NCBI GenBank assembly: GCA_028377305.1
Contig: JAONJW010000007.1
Location: 1 to 64,000 of the forward strand
DNA: 64,000 nt
Reading direction: 5' to 3'
Origin: Prolixibacteraceae bacterium
GTDB taxonomy: Bacteria; Bacteroidota; Bacteroidia; Bacteroidales; Prolixibacteraceae
In this document: piece by piece, positions 29,189-39,163 of the stretch
How positions within the stretch are numbered: position 1 is the first letter of the stretch
Layout of the letters: each line of letters starts with the position of its first letter
Position numbers and translations under genes: made by a program
The notes under the pieces: generated by a model
Database searches by the model: none
What the model saw: only the letters and a program-made list of their open reading frames with translations
Told to the model about the DNA's origin: nothing

Positions 29189-31621
29189 TCAATTTTTAGT
29201 CAGATTTACAATCGTTAAAATAGACGTAGCTAATGTAGCTAAAGATGTACCTATTGATATCCACTTAACTGTTTGATCTTGTTTTATTGGTTTTTGTGGA
29301 ACAATAATTTCAGACCCAGGTAGAACTTTTGGATATTTCCTAAACAGAATAAAATTCTTTGTTACTGCCGTTGTACCATTAGCATTGACAACATAGACTT
29401 TTGATCTTCTTGATCTCTCTCCATATCCCCCCGCTCTATTTATATATTTCTTAACGGTCAAACCTTTTTTATATACTGATGCAATAGGATTCATCACATT
29501 ACCTGAAACTCTTACAGTCTCCATATTTTTTGGAATTCTTATCTCATCTTCAGGTTGAACAAGAATGTCCAAGGGACCATGAGGATTTGATAGGATCTTC
29601 TCCAAATTTATTCCAACAATCTCAGTTCTATCCTGTTCAACTTTCATATTTATCTCATCATCAGCAGCAAGATTTCTCAACTTTTCTAGTTCAATATCAG
29701 ACAAATGAGTTGTTCTAACTAACATTGCGCCATTCACAAATGCATCCGGTGTAACGCCACCAGCACGTTTAATTATATCTGAAATATGATCTTTCTTAGA
29801 TATAATGCTATAATCACCTGCATACAATACTTCACCTCTTAATTGAACGGAACCAAATTTACGTCTTCCAGGAGCTCGTCGAATATATACAACATCAAAT
29901 GGCTGAAGTACAAAACCTTGACCTTCTGATGATAATTTAAGATCTCTATCTACACTAAAGCTATAATAATGCGAAATTGTATCTGAAAGAACAGATGCTT
30001 CTTGATTTGTTAGGCTTCTTGCAACTTCAATAAAAGAAACATCAGCATCTCGTGTAAAGCCTCCTGCTCTTACAATAAGATCTTGTAAAGTCATATTCTC
30101 AACATATGGATACTCTCCTGGATTATTAAGTTCACCAAATACTCGAACATTTTTAATTTCATGCATCTCGAAACGAGAACGGATTGTGACCACATCATCA
30201 GATCTCATAGCCACATCTGATTCACCATTCAAAATACTACGCAAATCAAAGGAAATATTCTCTAACTCCCTATTCTCCAGCGTTCGAGTCAAAAAACCTC
30301 TATCTAAATATGCATCTTCTCGTAACCCAGAAGCTTCTTTGATTAGAGTAGATAATTGCATATTATCCTTCAACTGATATGCTCCTGGTCTATATACAGC
30401 TCCTTTAATAACTACTTTATTTTTGAATTTATTAAGTACTTTATCAGCACTTGCGATATCTCCATTGTTAAGTGTAAAGTTATTAAATGATCCAATATTG
30501 ATAACCTGAATTTCTTTTAGCCCATCAACAATACGCTCAATTTTTACTTTATTTTTAAATGCATCATCTGCAAATCCTCCAGAATATTTCAATAAATCAC
30601 CAAACGATTCTCCTTCTAATAATTCATATTTCATGGGTTTTCGAAAAGAACCAATTAACTCAACTCTACTCTTGTAACCTGGAATATAAATTACATCATT
30701 ATCCCTCAACTGAACATCTTTATTAATAGTCCCATTAATGAGAAAATCATATAAATCAATATGAGCAATAATCTTATTACTACGAACGACTCTCACATCA
30801 CGAAAAGATCCATTAATATTTGGCCCTCCAGATGCATACAATGCATTAAATGCAGTTGAATTTGCAGGCAATGAATAAGTTCCAGGGATTACAGCGTCTC
30901 CCATCACAATAATTTTAATATCGTGTTGCCATGACAATGCTACATCTGCAAATATTGATGGGGTTGTACCTTTCATTCCTGAATAGATACCAACTAACAT
31001 TTGTTTAATTGTTTTAACAGCACTTTTAAATGTTTTCCCTTTTACATATATTGGTCCCAAATCTGGAATCAATATCGCACCAGAAGAATTAACAGTTAGT
31101 TGATATGTAGCTTGTGCATCTCCCCATATCTGAATTGTTATTTCATCTTCTTCAGATATGATATAATCATCTGAAACATTGACTATTCCTGAAGGCGAAA
31201 ATGACACATTTCTTGTCATAAACAACGAAGCGCCGAAGATCTCCTTAAGCTCTTCATCTACAATAACATCTCTTCTATTATCTTCTAATAGTTCACTGGT
31301 CCTATCTTGACTATGTGGTTTTGTTGTCTTACCTTTACTAATATTATTACGTGAAGCAGTTGATGAACTTGATGCCCCTCCCATACCAGACAGCCTCATT
31401 TTTAATTCCGACACCTGAGTTTCTGAAGCTCCCCGTTGCTTAGCAATCATTAATGCTTGATCAACAGTCAATCCTCTCTTCGTAATTTCATCTTTAATCT
31501 TAGTAATCTGCATATCACTAAGCTCAGACACATTTACCGTTGCAGGATCAATATTTTGAGTAAAGCCAAGGCTTGCTGTTATTATAAAAACAGCAACTAG
31601 AAGTAATATTCTCTTTCCCAT
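29189..31621 (-). CDS. Wza-like polysaccharide export protein with multiple SLBB domains
   Basis: Signal peptide; Poly_export-like YIISEEDEITIQIWGDAQATYQLTVNSSGAILIPDLGPIYVKG; repeated SLBB modules (LRGEVLYAGDYSI, VSGNVMNPIASVY). Confidence 0.92.
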   Translation of the reverse strand: MGKRILLLVAVFIITASLGFTQNIDPATVNVSELSDMQITKIKDEITKRGLTVDQALMIAKQRGASETQVSELKMRLSGMGGASSSSTASRNNISKGKTTKPHSQDRTSELLEDNRRDVIVDEELKEIFGASLFMTRNVSFSPSGIVNVSDDYIISEEDEITIQIWGDAQATYQLTVNSSGAILIPDLGPIYVKGKTFKSAVKTIKQMLVGIYSGMKGTTPSIFADVALSWQHDIKIIVMGDAVIPGTYSLPANSTAFNALYASGGPNINGSFRDVRVVRSNKIIAHIDLYDFLINGTINKDVQLRDNDVIYIPGYKSRVELIGSFRKPMKYELLEGESFGDLLKYSGGFADDAFKNKVKIERIVDGLKEIQVINIGSFNNFTLNNGDIASADKVLNKFKNKVVIKGAVYRPGAYQLKDNMQLSTLIKEASGLREDAYLDRGFLTRTLENRELENISFDLRSILNGESDVAMRSDDVVTIRSRFEMHEIKNVRVFGELNNPGEYPYVENMTLQDLIVRAGGFTRDADVSFIEVARSLTNQEASVLSDTISHYYSFSVDRDLKLSSEGQGFVLQPFDVVYIRRAPGRRKFGSVQLRGEVLYAGDYSIISKKDHISDIIKRAGGVTPDAFVNGAMLVRTTHLSDIELEKLRNLAADDEINMKVEQDRTEIVGINLEKILSNPHGPLDILVQPEDEIRIPKNMETVRVSGNVMNPIASVYKKGLTVKKYINRAGGYGERSRRSKVYVVNANGTTAVTKNFILFRKYPKVLPGSEIIVPQKPIKQDQTVKWISIGTSLATLATSILTIVNLTKN

Positions 31622-31744
31622 ATAATTTTTTAGTAAGTTCTCAGCACGTTGTAGTCTAACTGCGTAACAAGGCTTTTATTAATAACATAAATTTCAACAA
31701 AAATAAACACCTCATGTTATAACGCAAACTTTTTTACTATATTG

Positions 31745-32827
31745 TTAATGAACACTATCAATTTCGTAATCGATCAATATTCCATCTTTAGTCACTAAAA
31801 TCACTTCCAACTCCGATGAGCTTAAAAGTGGAAGACAAACTTGTTTGCATTTTTTTAAAATATGCTGATAAAAAACACTTGATTGTTGCATTGGTATAAT
31901 GGAGGGTAATTGCCCTGCCAAGGAAATTTTTAATATCTCAGACTGTATTTGTTTGTTATATCCACAATCCTTTGCCAATACAGATAACCATTTTGGGGAA
32001 AACTGTACTTTATGGCTATGAGTATCCAAATAGCCTTGGGCCAATTTAACGGCTTTACCCAACATGATACAAATTGTGATCTTCTTTATCCGGCTCTGGT
32101 CTATTATTTTAAGAGTCTCGCCTATAAAATTACCATATTGAATATAGTGAAGATCTGAATAGTCAGTGAGGCTTGCTTTTACATATTTCTCACTCCGGCC
32201 TCCAGAATTAAGAATCACATGAGATCCTCCATTCTCATCTAAGACACGTACCCCTTGAGCTATTGAAGCAACAAAAGCATCTGAAGAATATGGTTTCACG
32301 ACACCAGTAGTACCAATAATAGATATCCCTCCTATAATACCGACTCTAGGATTAAAGGTCTTTTTTGCAACCTCCTCACCCTCTGGCACAAATGGCTCAA
32401 CAATAAAACCTCCTTCATATCTATTTTTAAAAGCCTCCTTATACAGAAGCTTTGTAATCATCTCTCTCGGAGTAGGATTTATTGCAGGCTCCCCAACATC
32501 TAACGAAAGACCTGGAAGAGTAACCAGCCCTATTCCAACACCTCTTTTAAAAACGACTTCTTTTTTTTCGATTAATGTCACACTACACCCAATCTCCAAA
32601 CCATGCGTATCATCTGGATCATCACCACCATCTTTAGTAACACTTGCTTTAGCTGAGTTTTCATCTTTAGAAAGATTATACACTTCATACTTCACAAACT
32701 CTCCTGTAGGAATAAAAACTCCAACTGAAGAAGGTTCTTTTTTATCAAAAAGTTGAATTAAACAAGCTTTTACCGCCAACGTAACACATGTCCCAGTACT
32801 ATAACCATTTCTAAGTTTATTTTTCAT
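31745..32827 (-). CDS. cbiD: Cobalt-precorrin-5B (C1)-methyltransferase CbiD
   Basis: LRNGYSTGTCVTLAVKACL…KDGGDDPDDTHGLEIG…GVGIGLVTLPGLSLDVGEPAINPTPREMI…GGISIIGTTGVVKPYS. Confidence 0.95.
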   Translation of the reverse strand: MKNKLRNGYSTGTCVTLAVKACLIQLFDKKEPSSVGVFIPTGEFVKYEVYNLSKDENSAKASVTKDGGDDPDDTHGLEIGCSVTLIEKKEVVFKRGVGIGLVTLPGLSLDVGEPAINPTPREMITKLLYKEAFKNRYEGGFIVEPFVPEGEEVAKKTFNPRVGIIGGISIIGTTGVVKPYSSDAFVASIAQGVRVLDENGGSHVILNSGGRSEKYVKASLTDYSDLHYIQYGNFIGETLKIIDQSRIKKITICIMLGKAVKLAQGYLDTHSHKVQFSPKWLSVLAKDCGYNKQIQSEILKISLAGQLPSIIPMQQSSVFYQHILKKCKQVCLPLLSSSELEVILVTKDGILIDYEIDSVH

Positions 32828-32839
32828 CTTATGACTATT

Positions 32840-33583
32840 TTAGATTAGTTGTTCTAATAGTTCTTCATTAGCCGTTACAAGATGATCATAGCATGGAAGA
32901 TTTGGTCGTTTCCATACCCACATACTGATACCCAATTTAGATGCAACCTGAAGCTTCTCTTCAAAGAAACCACTCGAACCGCTCTCCTTGGTAATCATTA
33001 TGTCAATACCCAATCGTTCCATCAGCAACTCTTGTTCTCCTACATCTATTTTAGAAGGAAAGAGGTGCAAACATGATGGGGCGACACCTAACTGCTCCGC
33101 AATTAACTTTGATCGCTGACAATCAATAATTCGATAATAGAGTTTCGACTTTATTTTAGCTTCTATATATTTTGAAATATTCTGAACGCCAGTCATCACA
33201 AAGATATTTTTAGCATCTATCGTCGTAAGTGCGGAAACAATTTCAGCAATAGAATCAAAATAAGTAACAGAAGTATGTTCAATGGACACATACTCTCGTT
33301 CATATCGAATTAATCTGACATCTAATATATTAGCTACATTAAAAATATTACGATGCAATTCTAATGCAAAAGGATGAGCAGCATCAATTACCTTAGTTAC
33401 ACCCATCTCATTAAAGGCTCGAATCATATCGTTTGGAGTCATAGCTCCGAAACGATATGTTCCTCTCTTTCCAAGTTCAATCTTTACTTTTGTTTTAGTA
33501 GAGTATACATATGGTAATCTCAAGTGTTCCAAAACTTCGACACACTTTTTACCTTCCGTGGTTCCTCCAAAAATCCAAATCAT
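32840..33583 (-). CDS. cbiJ: Cobalt-precorrin-6A reductase CbiJ/CobK
   Basis: MIWIFGGTTEGKKCVEVL; VIDAAHPFALELHRN; VMTGVQNI; ITKESGSSGFFEEKL. Start set at internal Met (33583) immediately after the upstream stop. Confidence 0.88.
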   Translation of the reverse strand: MIWIFGGTTEGKKCVEVLEHLRLPYVYSTKTKVKIELGKRGTYRFGAMTPNDMIRAFNEMGVTKVIDAAHPFALELHRNIFNVANILDVRLIRYEREYVSIEHTSVTYFDSIAEIVSALTTIDAKNIFVMTGVQNISKYIEAKIKSKLYYRIIDCQRSKLIAEQLGVAPSCLHLFPSKIDVGEQELLMERLGIDIMITKESGSSGFFEEKLQVASKLGISMWVWKRPNLPCYDHLVTANEELLEQLI

Positions 33584-33584
33584 T

Positions 33585-35393
33585 CTATGTTCGATAAAGA
33601 TGTTTAAACTCGTGTGCATAAAGTCGAGAAAGACCTTTTCTATTTCCAATAGCTTCTCCAACTACAATAAGTGTAGTCAAAGTCAAGTTATTGTCCTTTA
33701 CTAAGGATACAAGTTGTGATAGAGATCCTCTAAAAATCTTCTCATCTTTCCATGTCAACTTATGACAGACAGCTACAGGTGTCTCGGGACCATAATGTTC
33801 CAACAGTTGAGCTTGAACAGAGTCAACCAATGTAGCGCTTAAATAGATACACATGGTACTTTGAGAACGTGCCAACTGGTGTAATTTCTCACCTTCAGGC
33901 ATCTTAGTACGCCCCTCTCCTCTAGTTAAGATAATCGTTTGCGTTTTCTCTGGAATGGTAAACTGAGACTTTAATTGTGATGCTGCTGCCTGAAATGACG
34001 ATATACCAGGAGTAATATGACAAGACATCTCATGCTTTTCCATGATAGCCATCTGCTCCTGTATGGCTCCATAGATACATGGATCACCAGTATGAAGACG
34101 AACAACCAACATTCCTTTATCATAAAACTCTTTCATCAAAGCAACCTGTTCTTCTAAATTCATCGAAGCTGAACTTCTAACCACAGCACCCTCTTTTGCA
34201 TAATAAGTGAGCTCCTTAGGCACCAAGGATCCAGCATACAAGATTAGGTCGGCCTCTTGAAGAAATCGCTTGCCTCTTACAGAAACTAATTCCGGATCAC
34301 CAGGACCTGCTCCAACAATCTCAACATGACCAGATCTTAACATTGTGACATCAATAGATATCGCATATGTAAAATCCATCTCATCAACCTTCCCTTTTGA
34401 CTTAGAGACAAGTAATGTTCTCTGATTATCATCATATAGCGATGAAGATTCACTCACACCATAAAATCCAGTGTGCTTAAATACGACATCTGATGGATTA
34501 AGAATCTCTACCCCATTTAACTTTTCTGAATCATATGTATTAAAAGGAACCTTTAGTTCTTTAGCAATAAATTTAAGTGCAGGCTCACCAGATCTTATAT
34601 CTGCACTATTTAATGATGCAATAGCAAATGGATTAATTTTCAATGCTTTTAACTCTTCAATAAGATGCTCCATTAACCCTTCAGGAGAAATACCTCTATG
34701 ACATCCCATTCCTAAATGCAAGACACTCGGAATCCATTTGATAGTTGGAATATTCCATTCATAATCAAATGGTGAGACTTGTAAAACATATTCAAATAAT
34801 GAAGGATCGATTTCTTCTTTCTTATAAAAAACTTGAATATGATCTGGAGCTGTTCGATCCAAATAGCTAGCACCTTTATCTTTTACATCTAATAATAAAG
34901 CACCCTTACGTTGATTGACAAACAGAGAGATTATTTCATTTAACGAAGCATCTACAACCTCTGAATGATAACCGAATTGACGATCTATCGTATCTAAAGC
35001 CCAAAGGTCTAAAGTATCACTTGCAGTAGAAATCGCAGCCCATCCCCCTAATACACGAGCAATGTCTTTGGCTAGATTATTTGCACCTCCAATATGTCCT
35101 GAAACCACAGGGGTTACAATATTACCTAGCACATCCACGTTCACTATTGCAGGGTCCGTTTTTTTATCTTGTAGACATGGGGCAATCGTGCGAACACAAA
35201 TTCCTAAAGCTCCAACAAAAATAAATCCATCATAATTTGAATATTCAGTCGCAAACCATTGTGATAAACTATCTATCTTTTTGCCTTCACCAAATTTAGA
35301 GCTACTAAACAACTCAAAGTTGGTATATTCTTTTGCTAGAATCGCTCCTGTTTCAGAGCCTCTCTTAGATGAAGAGATAACTGCAATCTTCAT
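33585..35393 (-). CDS. Fusion: cobalt-precorrin-5A hydrolase CbiG + precorrin-4 C11-methyltransferase CbiF/CobM
   Basis: N-terminal CbiG (GFIFVGALGICVRTIAPCLQDKKTDPAIVNVD…GNIVTPVVSGHIGGANNLA) followed by SAM methylase (EIVGAGPGDPELVSVRGKRFLQEADLILYAGSLVP…RLHTGDPCIYGAIQEQM). Confidence 0.94.
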   Translation of the reverse strand: MKIAVISSSKRGSETGAILAKEYTNFELFSSSKFGEGKKIDSLSQWFATEYSNYDGFIFVGALGICVRTIAPCLQDKKTDPAIVNVDVLGNIVTPVVSGHIGGANNLAKDIARVLGGWAAISTASDTLDLWALDTIDRQFGYHSEVVDASLNEIISLFVNQRKGALLLDVKDKGASYLDRTAPDHIQVFYKKEEIDPSLFEYVLQVSPFDYEWNIPTIKWIPSVLHLGMGCHRGISPEGLMEHLIEELKALKINPFAIASLNSADIRSGEPALKFIAKELKVPFNTYDSEKLNGVEILNPSDVVFKHTGFYGVSESSSLYDDNQRTLLVSKSKGKVDEMDFTYAISIDVTMLRSGHVEIVGAGPGDPELVSVRGKRFLQEADLILYAGSLVPKELTYYAKEGAVVRSSASMNLEEQVALMKEFYDKGMLVVRLHTGDPCIYGAIQEQMAIMEKHEMSCHITPGISSFQAAASQLKSQFTIPEKTQTIILTRGEGRTKMPEGEKLHQLARSQSTMCIYLSATLVDSVQAQLLEHYGPETPVAVCHKLTWKDEKIFRGSLSQLVSLVKDNNLTLTTLIVVGEAIGNRKGLSRLYAHEFKHLYRT

Positions 35394-35404
35394 ATCTTAA
35401 TTAT

Positions 35405-36592
35405 TTATTTTTGTTTCATCATAACGATTACACTCACGGGATTGAATGTATCAAGCTGAATGTGAGACTTCTCTTCTATTTGATAATCTTTATCGAGTAA
35501 AGTTTGAATAAATGTACTCGCACTCTCCTCCTTCACCGCATTGGTGGCAATAATTCCACCAACTGGTAGTATGGAATCAATACGATCAAGTATTTCGGCT
35601 AACTTCCCCCCATGACCACCAATAAACACGGCATCGGGTCTAGGATAGTCATCTATATCTTGATTCAAAAAATCTCCAATAACGTATTCAATACCCGGGG
35701 CACCAAATCTCTTCATATTATCTGTGATGATCTCTTCCGATACCAATCTCTTCTCGAAAGCGACCACTTTTAACTTTGGGTATAATCTTTTCGCCTCAAT
35801 AGATACTGATCCAGTACAAAACCCAACATCCCAAAACACCTTTTTTGCATGCATCTGCATCAAAGAGATAGTATGCAGACGATAGATTGGTTTTGTCATC
35901 ATATTTGGACGACCATTCAAATATTTAAATTGGTCATTAGACACACCGATAGGAAAACTACGATCTGCTTTACGATGTAATATAATATTATTAAGTGGTG
36001 CAAATTCTTGATGAATACAATCATTCAAAGTCAATGTTATCACCCGCTCAGAATCACCTCCTAAATTTTCCCCAACCGAAATATCATAATTATCATAACC
36101 CGAATCAAGTAGATATTGAGCAATAATTTCAGGACGTTTCTTTCGATCTGTTAATACTCCTATAATACCCTCATTACGAATCAATGCCTCATTTAATCTA
36201 TCCCATGGTCTTCCGGTACAACTGACACACATCATCTCTTCATACGGCAAGTTCAAACGATGTGCATGCATCTGAAGACTATTAAAATAGGGATAGTTCT
36301 CAAACGAAGCAAAAGGAAATTCTCTTTTTAATGTGGTTCCGAATCCATAAAAGAAAGGATCACCAGAGACAAAAACCACAACCGAACCATCTAACGATTG
36401 ATATGAAGACAATACCTCTGCTAGAGGTATTGTTATATTCAACCATTCATGAGACAGTGGCAGTAGATGCTTCACTCGTTCGTAATGACGTTTTCCACCA
36501 GAGAAATAATAGTTCCCAGAGATCAAATCCCCTACTTCATCAGTGGGAACATAATTAGATGTATCTGAGATTCCTACAAGTATAAATTTCAT
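35405..36592 (-). CDS. Fusion: CbiE-CbiT (precorrin-6Y C5,15-methyltransferase, decarboxylating; CobL-like)
   Basis: N-terminal CbiE methylase (VVVFVSGDPFFYGFGTTL) and C-terminal CbiT (FWDVGFCTGSVSIEAKRLYPKLKVVAFEK…PDAVFIGGHGGKLAEIL). Confidence 0.92.
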   Translation of the reverse strand: MKFILVGISDTSNYVPTDEVGDLISGNYYFSGGKRHYERVKHLLPLSHEWLNITIPLAEVLSSYQSLDGSVVVFVSGDPFFYGFGTTLKREFPFASFENYPYFNSLQMHAHRLNLPYEEMMCVSCTGRPWDRLNEALIRNEGIIGVLTDRKKRPEIIAQYLLDSGYDNYDISVGENLGGDSERVITLTLNDCIHQEFAPLNNIILHRKADRSFPIGVSNDQFKYLNGRPNMMTKPIYRLHTISLMQMHAKKVFWDVGFCTGSVSIEAKRLYPKLKVVAFEKRLVSEEIITDNMKRFGAPGIEYVIGDFLNQDIDDYPRPDAVFIGGHGGKLAEILDRIDSILPVGGIIATNAVKEESASTFIQTLLDKDYQIEEKSHIQLDTFNPVSVIVMMKQK

Positions 36593-36603
36593 AAAATCAT
36601 ATT

Positions 36604-38013
36604 TTACAAATCTCGACCCGGCATCATCTGAACAGAATCTTCAAAACTCAATGCTGCATTTAAAATTGTTGCAGCCAATGAAGAACCACCTTTTCGACCT
36701 TCAACAATACACTTATTTAAATCATCAAAACTCTTAATACGATGCTTTGACTCTACTACATTAACAAAACCAACCGGAGCAGCAACAACACCTGTTGGAG
36801 TCGCTTTCCCTTTTCTGATTGCATCCGTTAATTCGATTAATGCAGTTGGTGCATTACCAAAAGCATATATTGCATTTGGATGTTCTTCTACAGCCAAACG
36901 AATACCAGCCTGTGTTCTTGTTATATTCTTCTCTTTTGCCATCTTTGCAACTCTTTCATCGCTCAAATAGCACTTCACCTCAATCCCTAATCTCTCTACT
37001 GCTGCTTTTCTAATCCCAGACTTCACCATCGTTACATCGGTAATAATCACAGCATTTCCAGATTTCAAATAACTATTCCATTCCGCCATTGCCTCTGGAT
37101 CGCAGTAAAAGATATTCTCCATATCGAAATCTGCAGAGGTATGCACCAAATGCAATAATGGCCACAAACGCTCTAATCCCACTTCAGGGTTACGTAACTC
37201 CGACTGAATCTGCTTAAAACTTTTAATCATAATAGATTGACCAATCCCTACAGATGTTGTTTCCTCCTGATTATAGTAACCTCTTGGTGTTATAATTTTC
37301 TCTCCAACACTATAACTTTGAGAATTACCAATCACCAAGATAGTGAACATATCAATTGCTTCGTAATCGATGGTATCCAATGTACAAACAGTAACATTTT
37401 GCTCCTCACGAGCAACTTGTCGAACCACACCAACGGGTGTATCTCCAGATCTATGCTTCTTATAAATCTCAACAAATCGCCTCAACTGCCAATAACGACC
37501 TTTCGATTTTGGATTATATATTGAAGTAACAAAATCACCAATAGCTGCGGCTTCAATACGTTTCTCTATAAGAGGCCAAGGAGTCAATAAATCTGATAAA
37601 GATATCGTACACAGGTCATGTCCAATAGGAGCTCCTAATACTGCTGCAGCTGCTTGAAATGCTGAAATACCAGGAACAACAGTGACCTCAATTTGGTTAT
37701 TATGATCTTTGACCCCCATCTCTTCGATCAGAGGAGCCATACCATAAATTCCAGAATCACCTGAAGAGATCACAACAACATTCTTATCATTATGTGCATA
37801 TTCAAAAGCAATTTTAGCCCTCTCACGCTCTTTCTTCATTCCTGTATCTACACATATCACCTCTTCTCCAGCCAATTCAGTAACGAACTTAAAGTAGTAT
37901 TTATATCCTACAATCACTTCTGCACCTTTTATCGCTTCGATAGCCTGAGCTGTCATTAACGAAGTATCTCCAGGTCCAAGTCCAACAACGGTTATCTTTC
38001 CTCTTTGAGCCAT
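36604..38013 (-). CDS. Fusion: precorrin-3B C17-methyltransferase CbiH/CobJ + precorrin-8X methylmutase CbiC/CobH
   Basis: N-term VVGLGPGDTSLMTAQAIEAIKGAEVIVGYKYY…SSGDSGIYGMAPL; C-term HTSADFDMENIFYC…ITDVTMVKSGI…YAFGNAPTALIEL…PVGFVNVVESKHRI. Confidence 0.94.
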   Translation of the reverse strand: MAQRGKITVVGLGPGDTSLMTAQAIEAIKGAEVIVGYKYYFKFVTELAGEEVICVDTGMKKERERAKIAFEYAHNDKNVVVISSGDSGIYGMAPLIEEMGVKDHNNQIEVTVVPGISAFQAAAAVLGAPIGHDLCTISLSDLLTPWPLIEKRIEAAAIGDFVTSIYNPKSKGRYWQLRRFVEIYKKHRSGDTPVGVVRQVAREEQNVTVCTLDTIDYEAIDMFTILVIGNSQSYSVGEKIITPRGYYNQEETTSVGIGQSIMIKSFKQIQSELRNPEVGLERLWPLLHLVHTSADFDMENIFYCDPEAMAEWNSYLKSGNAVIITDVTMVKSGIRKAAVERLGIEVKCYLSDERVAKMAKEKNITRTQAGIRLAVEEHPNAIYAFGNAPTALIELTDAIRKGKATPTGVVAAPVGFVNVVESKHRIKSFDDLNKCIVEGRKGGSSLAATILNAALSFEDSVQMMPGRDL

Positions 38014-38721
38014 CTATTTTTGTATTATCAGTATTGAGAAATATGTTTTCTTACGCCTATTAATTTCTTCTATATCGCTTGTAATAAACTCCTCTTCAGT
38101 TCCTAGTTTTTCCACATAACGAACAGTTATATTACTATATTTTTCTTGCAGATAAGGTACTAAACGATCTTTTATAGTCGAAAATTTCATAATCACGACA
38201 GTACCTGAAGTTTCAATTGCATCATCGACTTCATCAAACTCTTTTACTGCTGCTAATACTTTTAAACTATTGCTTTGAGAAGTCAATGGAATACCAAGTG
38301 TAGAACCTGCTTGGATAAAAGCAGGCACTCCGGGGATCATCTTAAAATCAATACTATCATTATTTAAACGAGGAATCAAATACCCAAAAGTACTATAAAA
38401 CGAAACATCACCTTCTGAAACAAACGCAACCTTTTTACCATTACGAATATCGATCTTAATGGACTCATAAACCTGCTGATACAAAGCCTCTGTTTCAGTC
38501 CTATCAAAACGCATAGAGATATGAAAAACTTCCACCTTAGAAATATCAATATCCAATTGTCCGATAATACTTCTAGCATGTGATTTTAACTCACCATCTC
38601 TACTTACACTACCTGGAGCATAAATTTTATCAACCAACTGAAGCGTTTTTAATGCTTTCAAAGTGATCAGCTCTGGATCCCCCGGTCCTAAAGCCACTCC
38701 ATAAACGAAAATATCTTGCAT
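38014..38721 (-). CDS. cbiL: Precorrin-2 C20-methyltransferase CbiL/CobI
   Basis: VYGVALGPGDPELITLKALKTLQLVDKIYAPGS…VAFVSEGDVSFYSTFGYL…MIPGVPAFIQAGSTLGIPL. Start set at MQDIF (38721). Confidence 0.92.
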   Translation of the reverse strand: MQDIFVYGVALGPGDPELITLKALKTLQLVDKIYAPGSVSRDGELKSHARSIIGQLDIDISKVEVFHISMRFDRTETEALYQQVYESIKIDIRNGKKVAFVSEGDVSFYSTFGYLIPRLNNDSIDFKMIPGVPAFIQAGSTLGIPLTSQSNSLKVLAAVKEFDEVDDAIETSGTVVIMKFSTIKDRLVPYLQEKYSNITVRYVEKLGTEEEFITSDIEEINRRKKTYFSILIIQK

Positions 38722-38799
38722 GTTCCACTTTTTTTGGGCATGAAATGCCACGAAATACGAAAAACCATACTACCACTGTAACCCGAGAAGTAATATTAC

Positions 38800-38950
38800 A
38801 AAGAGTGGCAGGTTTCCTGACTTACTTCAATATGATCTACCTTCCCACTCTTTACATAAAGAGCAGTGGCTCGGACCTAATCATATCATTTACCGAAGCT
38901 TACAGTAGCGGGCACTGTCCTAGTTCTTCACTAGATTCCCTTTAATCAAT
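38800..38950 (-). promoter_or_regulatory. Cobalamin (B12) riboswitch
   Basis: Reverse strand reads aaagggaatctagtgaagaactaggacagtgcccgctactgtaagc…gagccactg…gtgggaaggt…gtcaggaaacctgcc, conserved cobalamin-riboswitch blocks in order, directly upstream of cbiL. Confidence 0.93.
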
Positions 38951-39091
38951 ATGTGAAGAAAACACATATGAACACCACACGACAAATGTAATACTTTGTT
39001 TCTTAAACTACACTTCTAATGATTATTAATAATACCAATTAATCCGAATTTATGGTTTTAATCTTGACAATTCTACCCACCTATTATATAC

Positions 39092-39126
39092 AAAAAAAGA
39101 GGTGATTCATATGAATCACCTCCTCG
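39092..39126 (-). terminator. Rho-independent terminator of SusC/D operon 1
   Basis: Perfect 24-bp palindrome gaggtgattcatatgaatcacctc followed by a T7 tract on the minus strand. Confidence 0.8.
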
Positions 39127-39163
39127 AACAACAAAGTTGTATATAGTATTATCAATAAATTAC

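Noticed and set aside
33584-33661. Extended N-terminus of CbiJ overlapping the CbiG-CbiF gene
   Set aside because: The Rossmann-like MIWIFGGTTEG start at 33583 matches the family; the upstream extension is coding for the neighbour in another frame.
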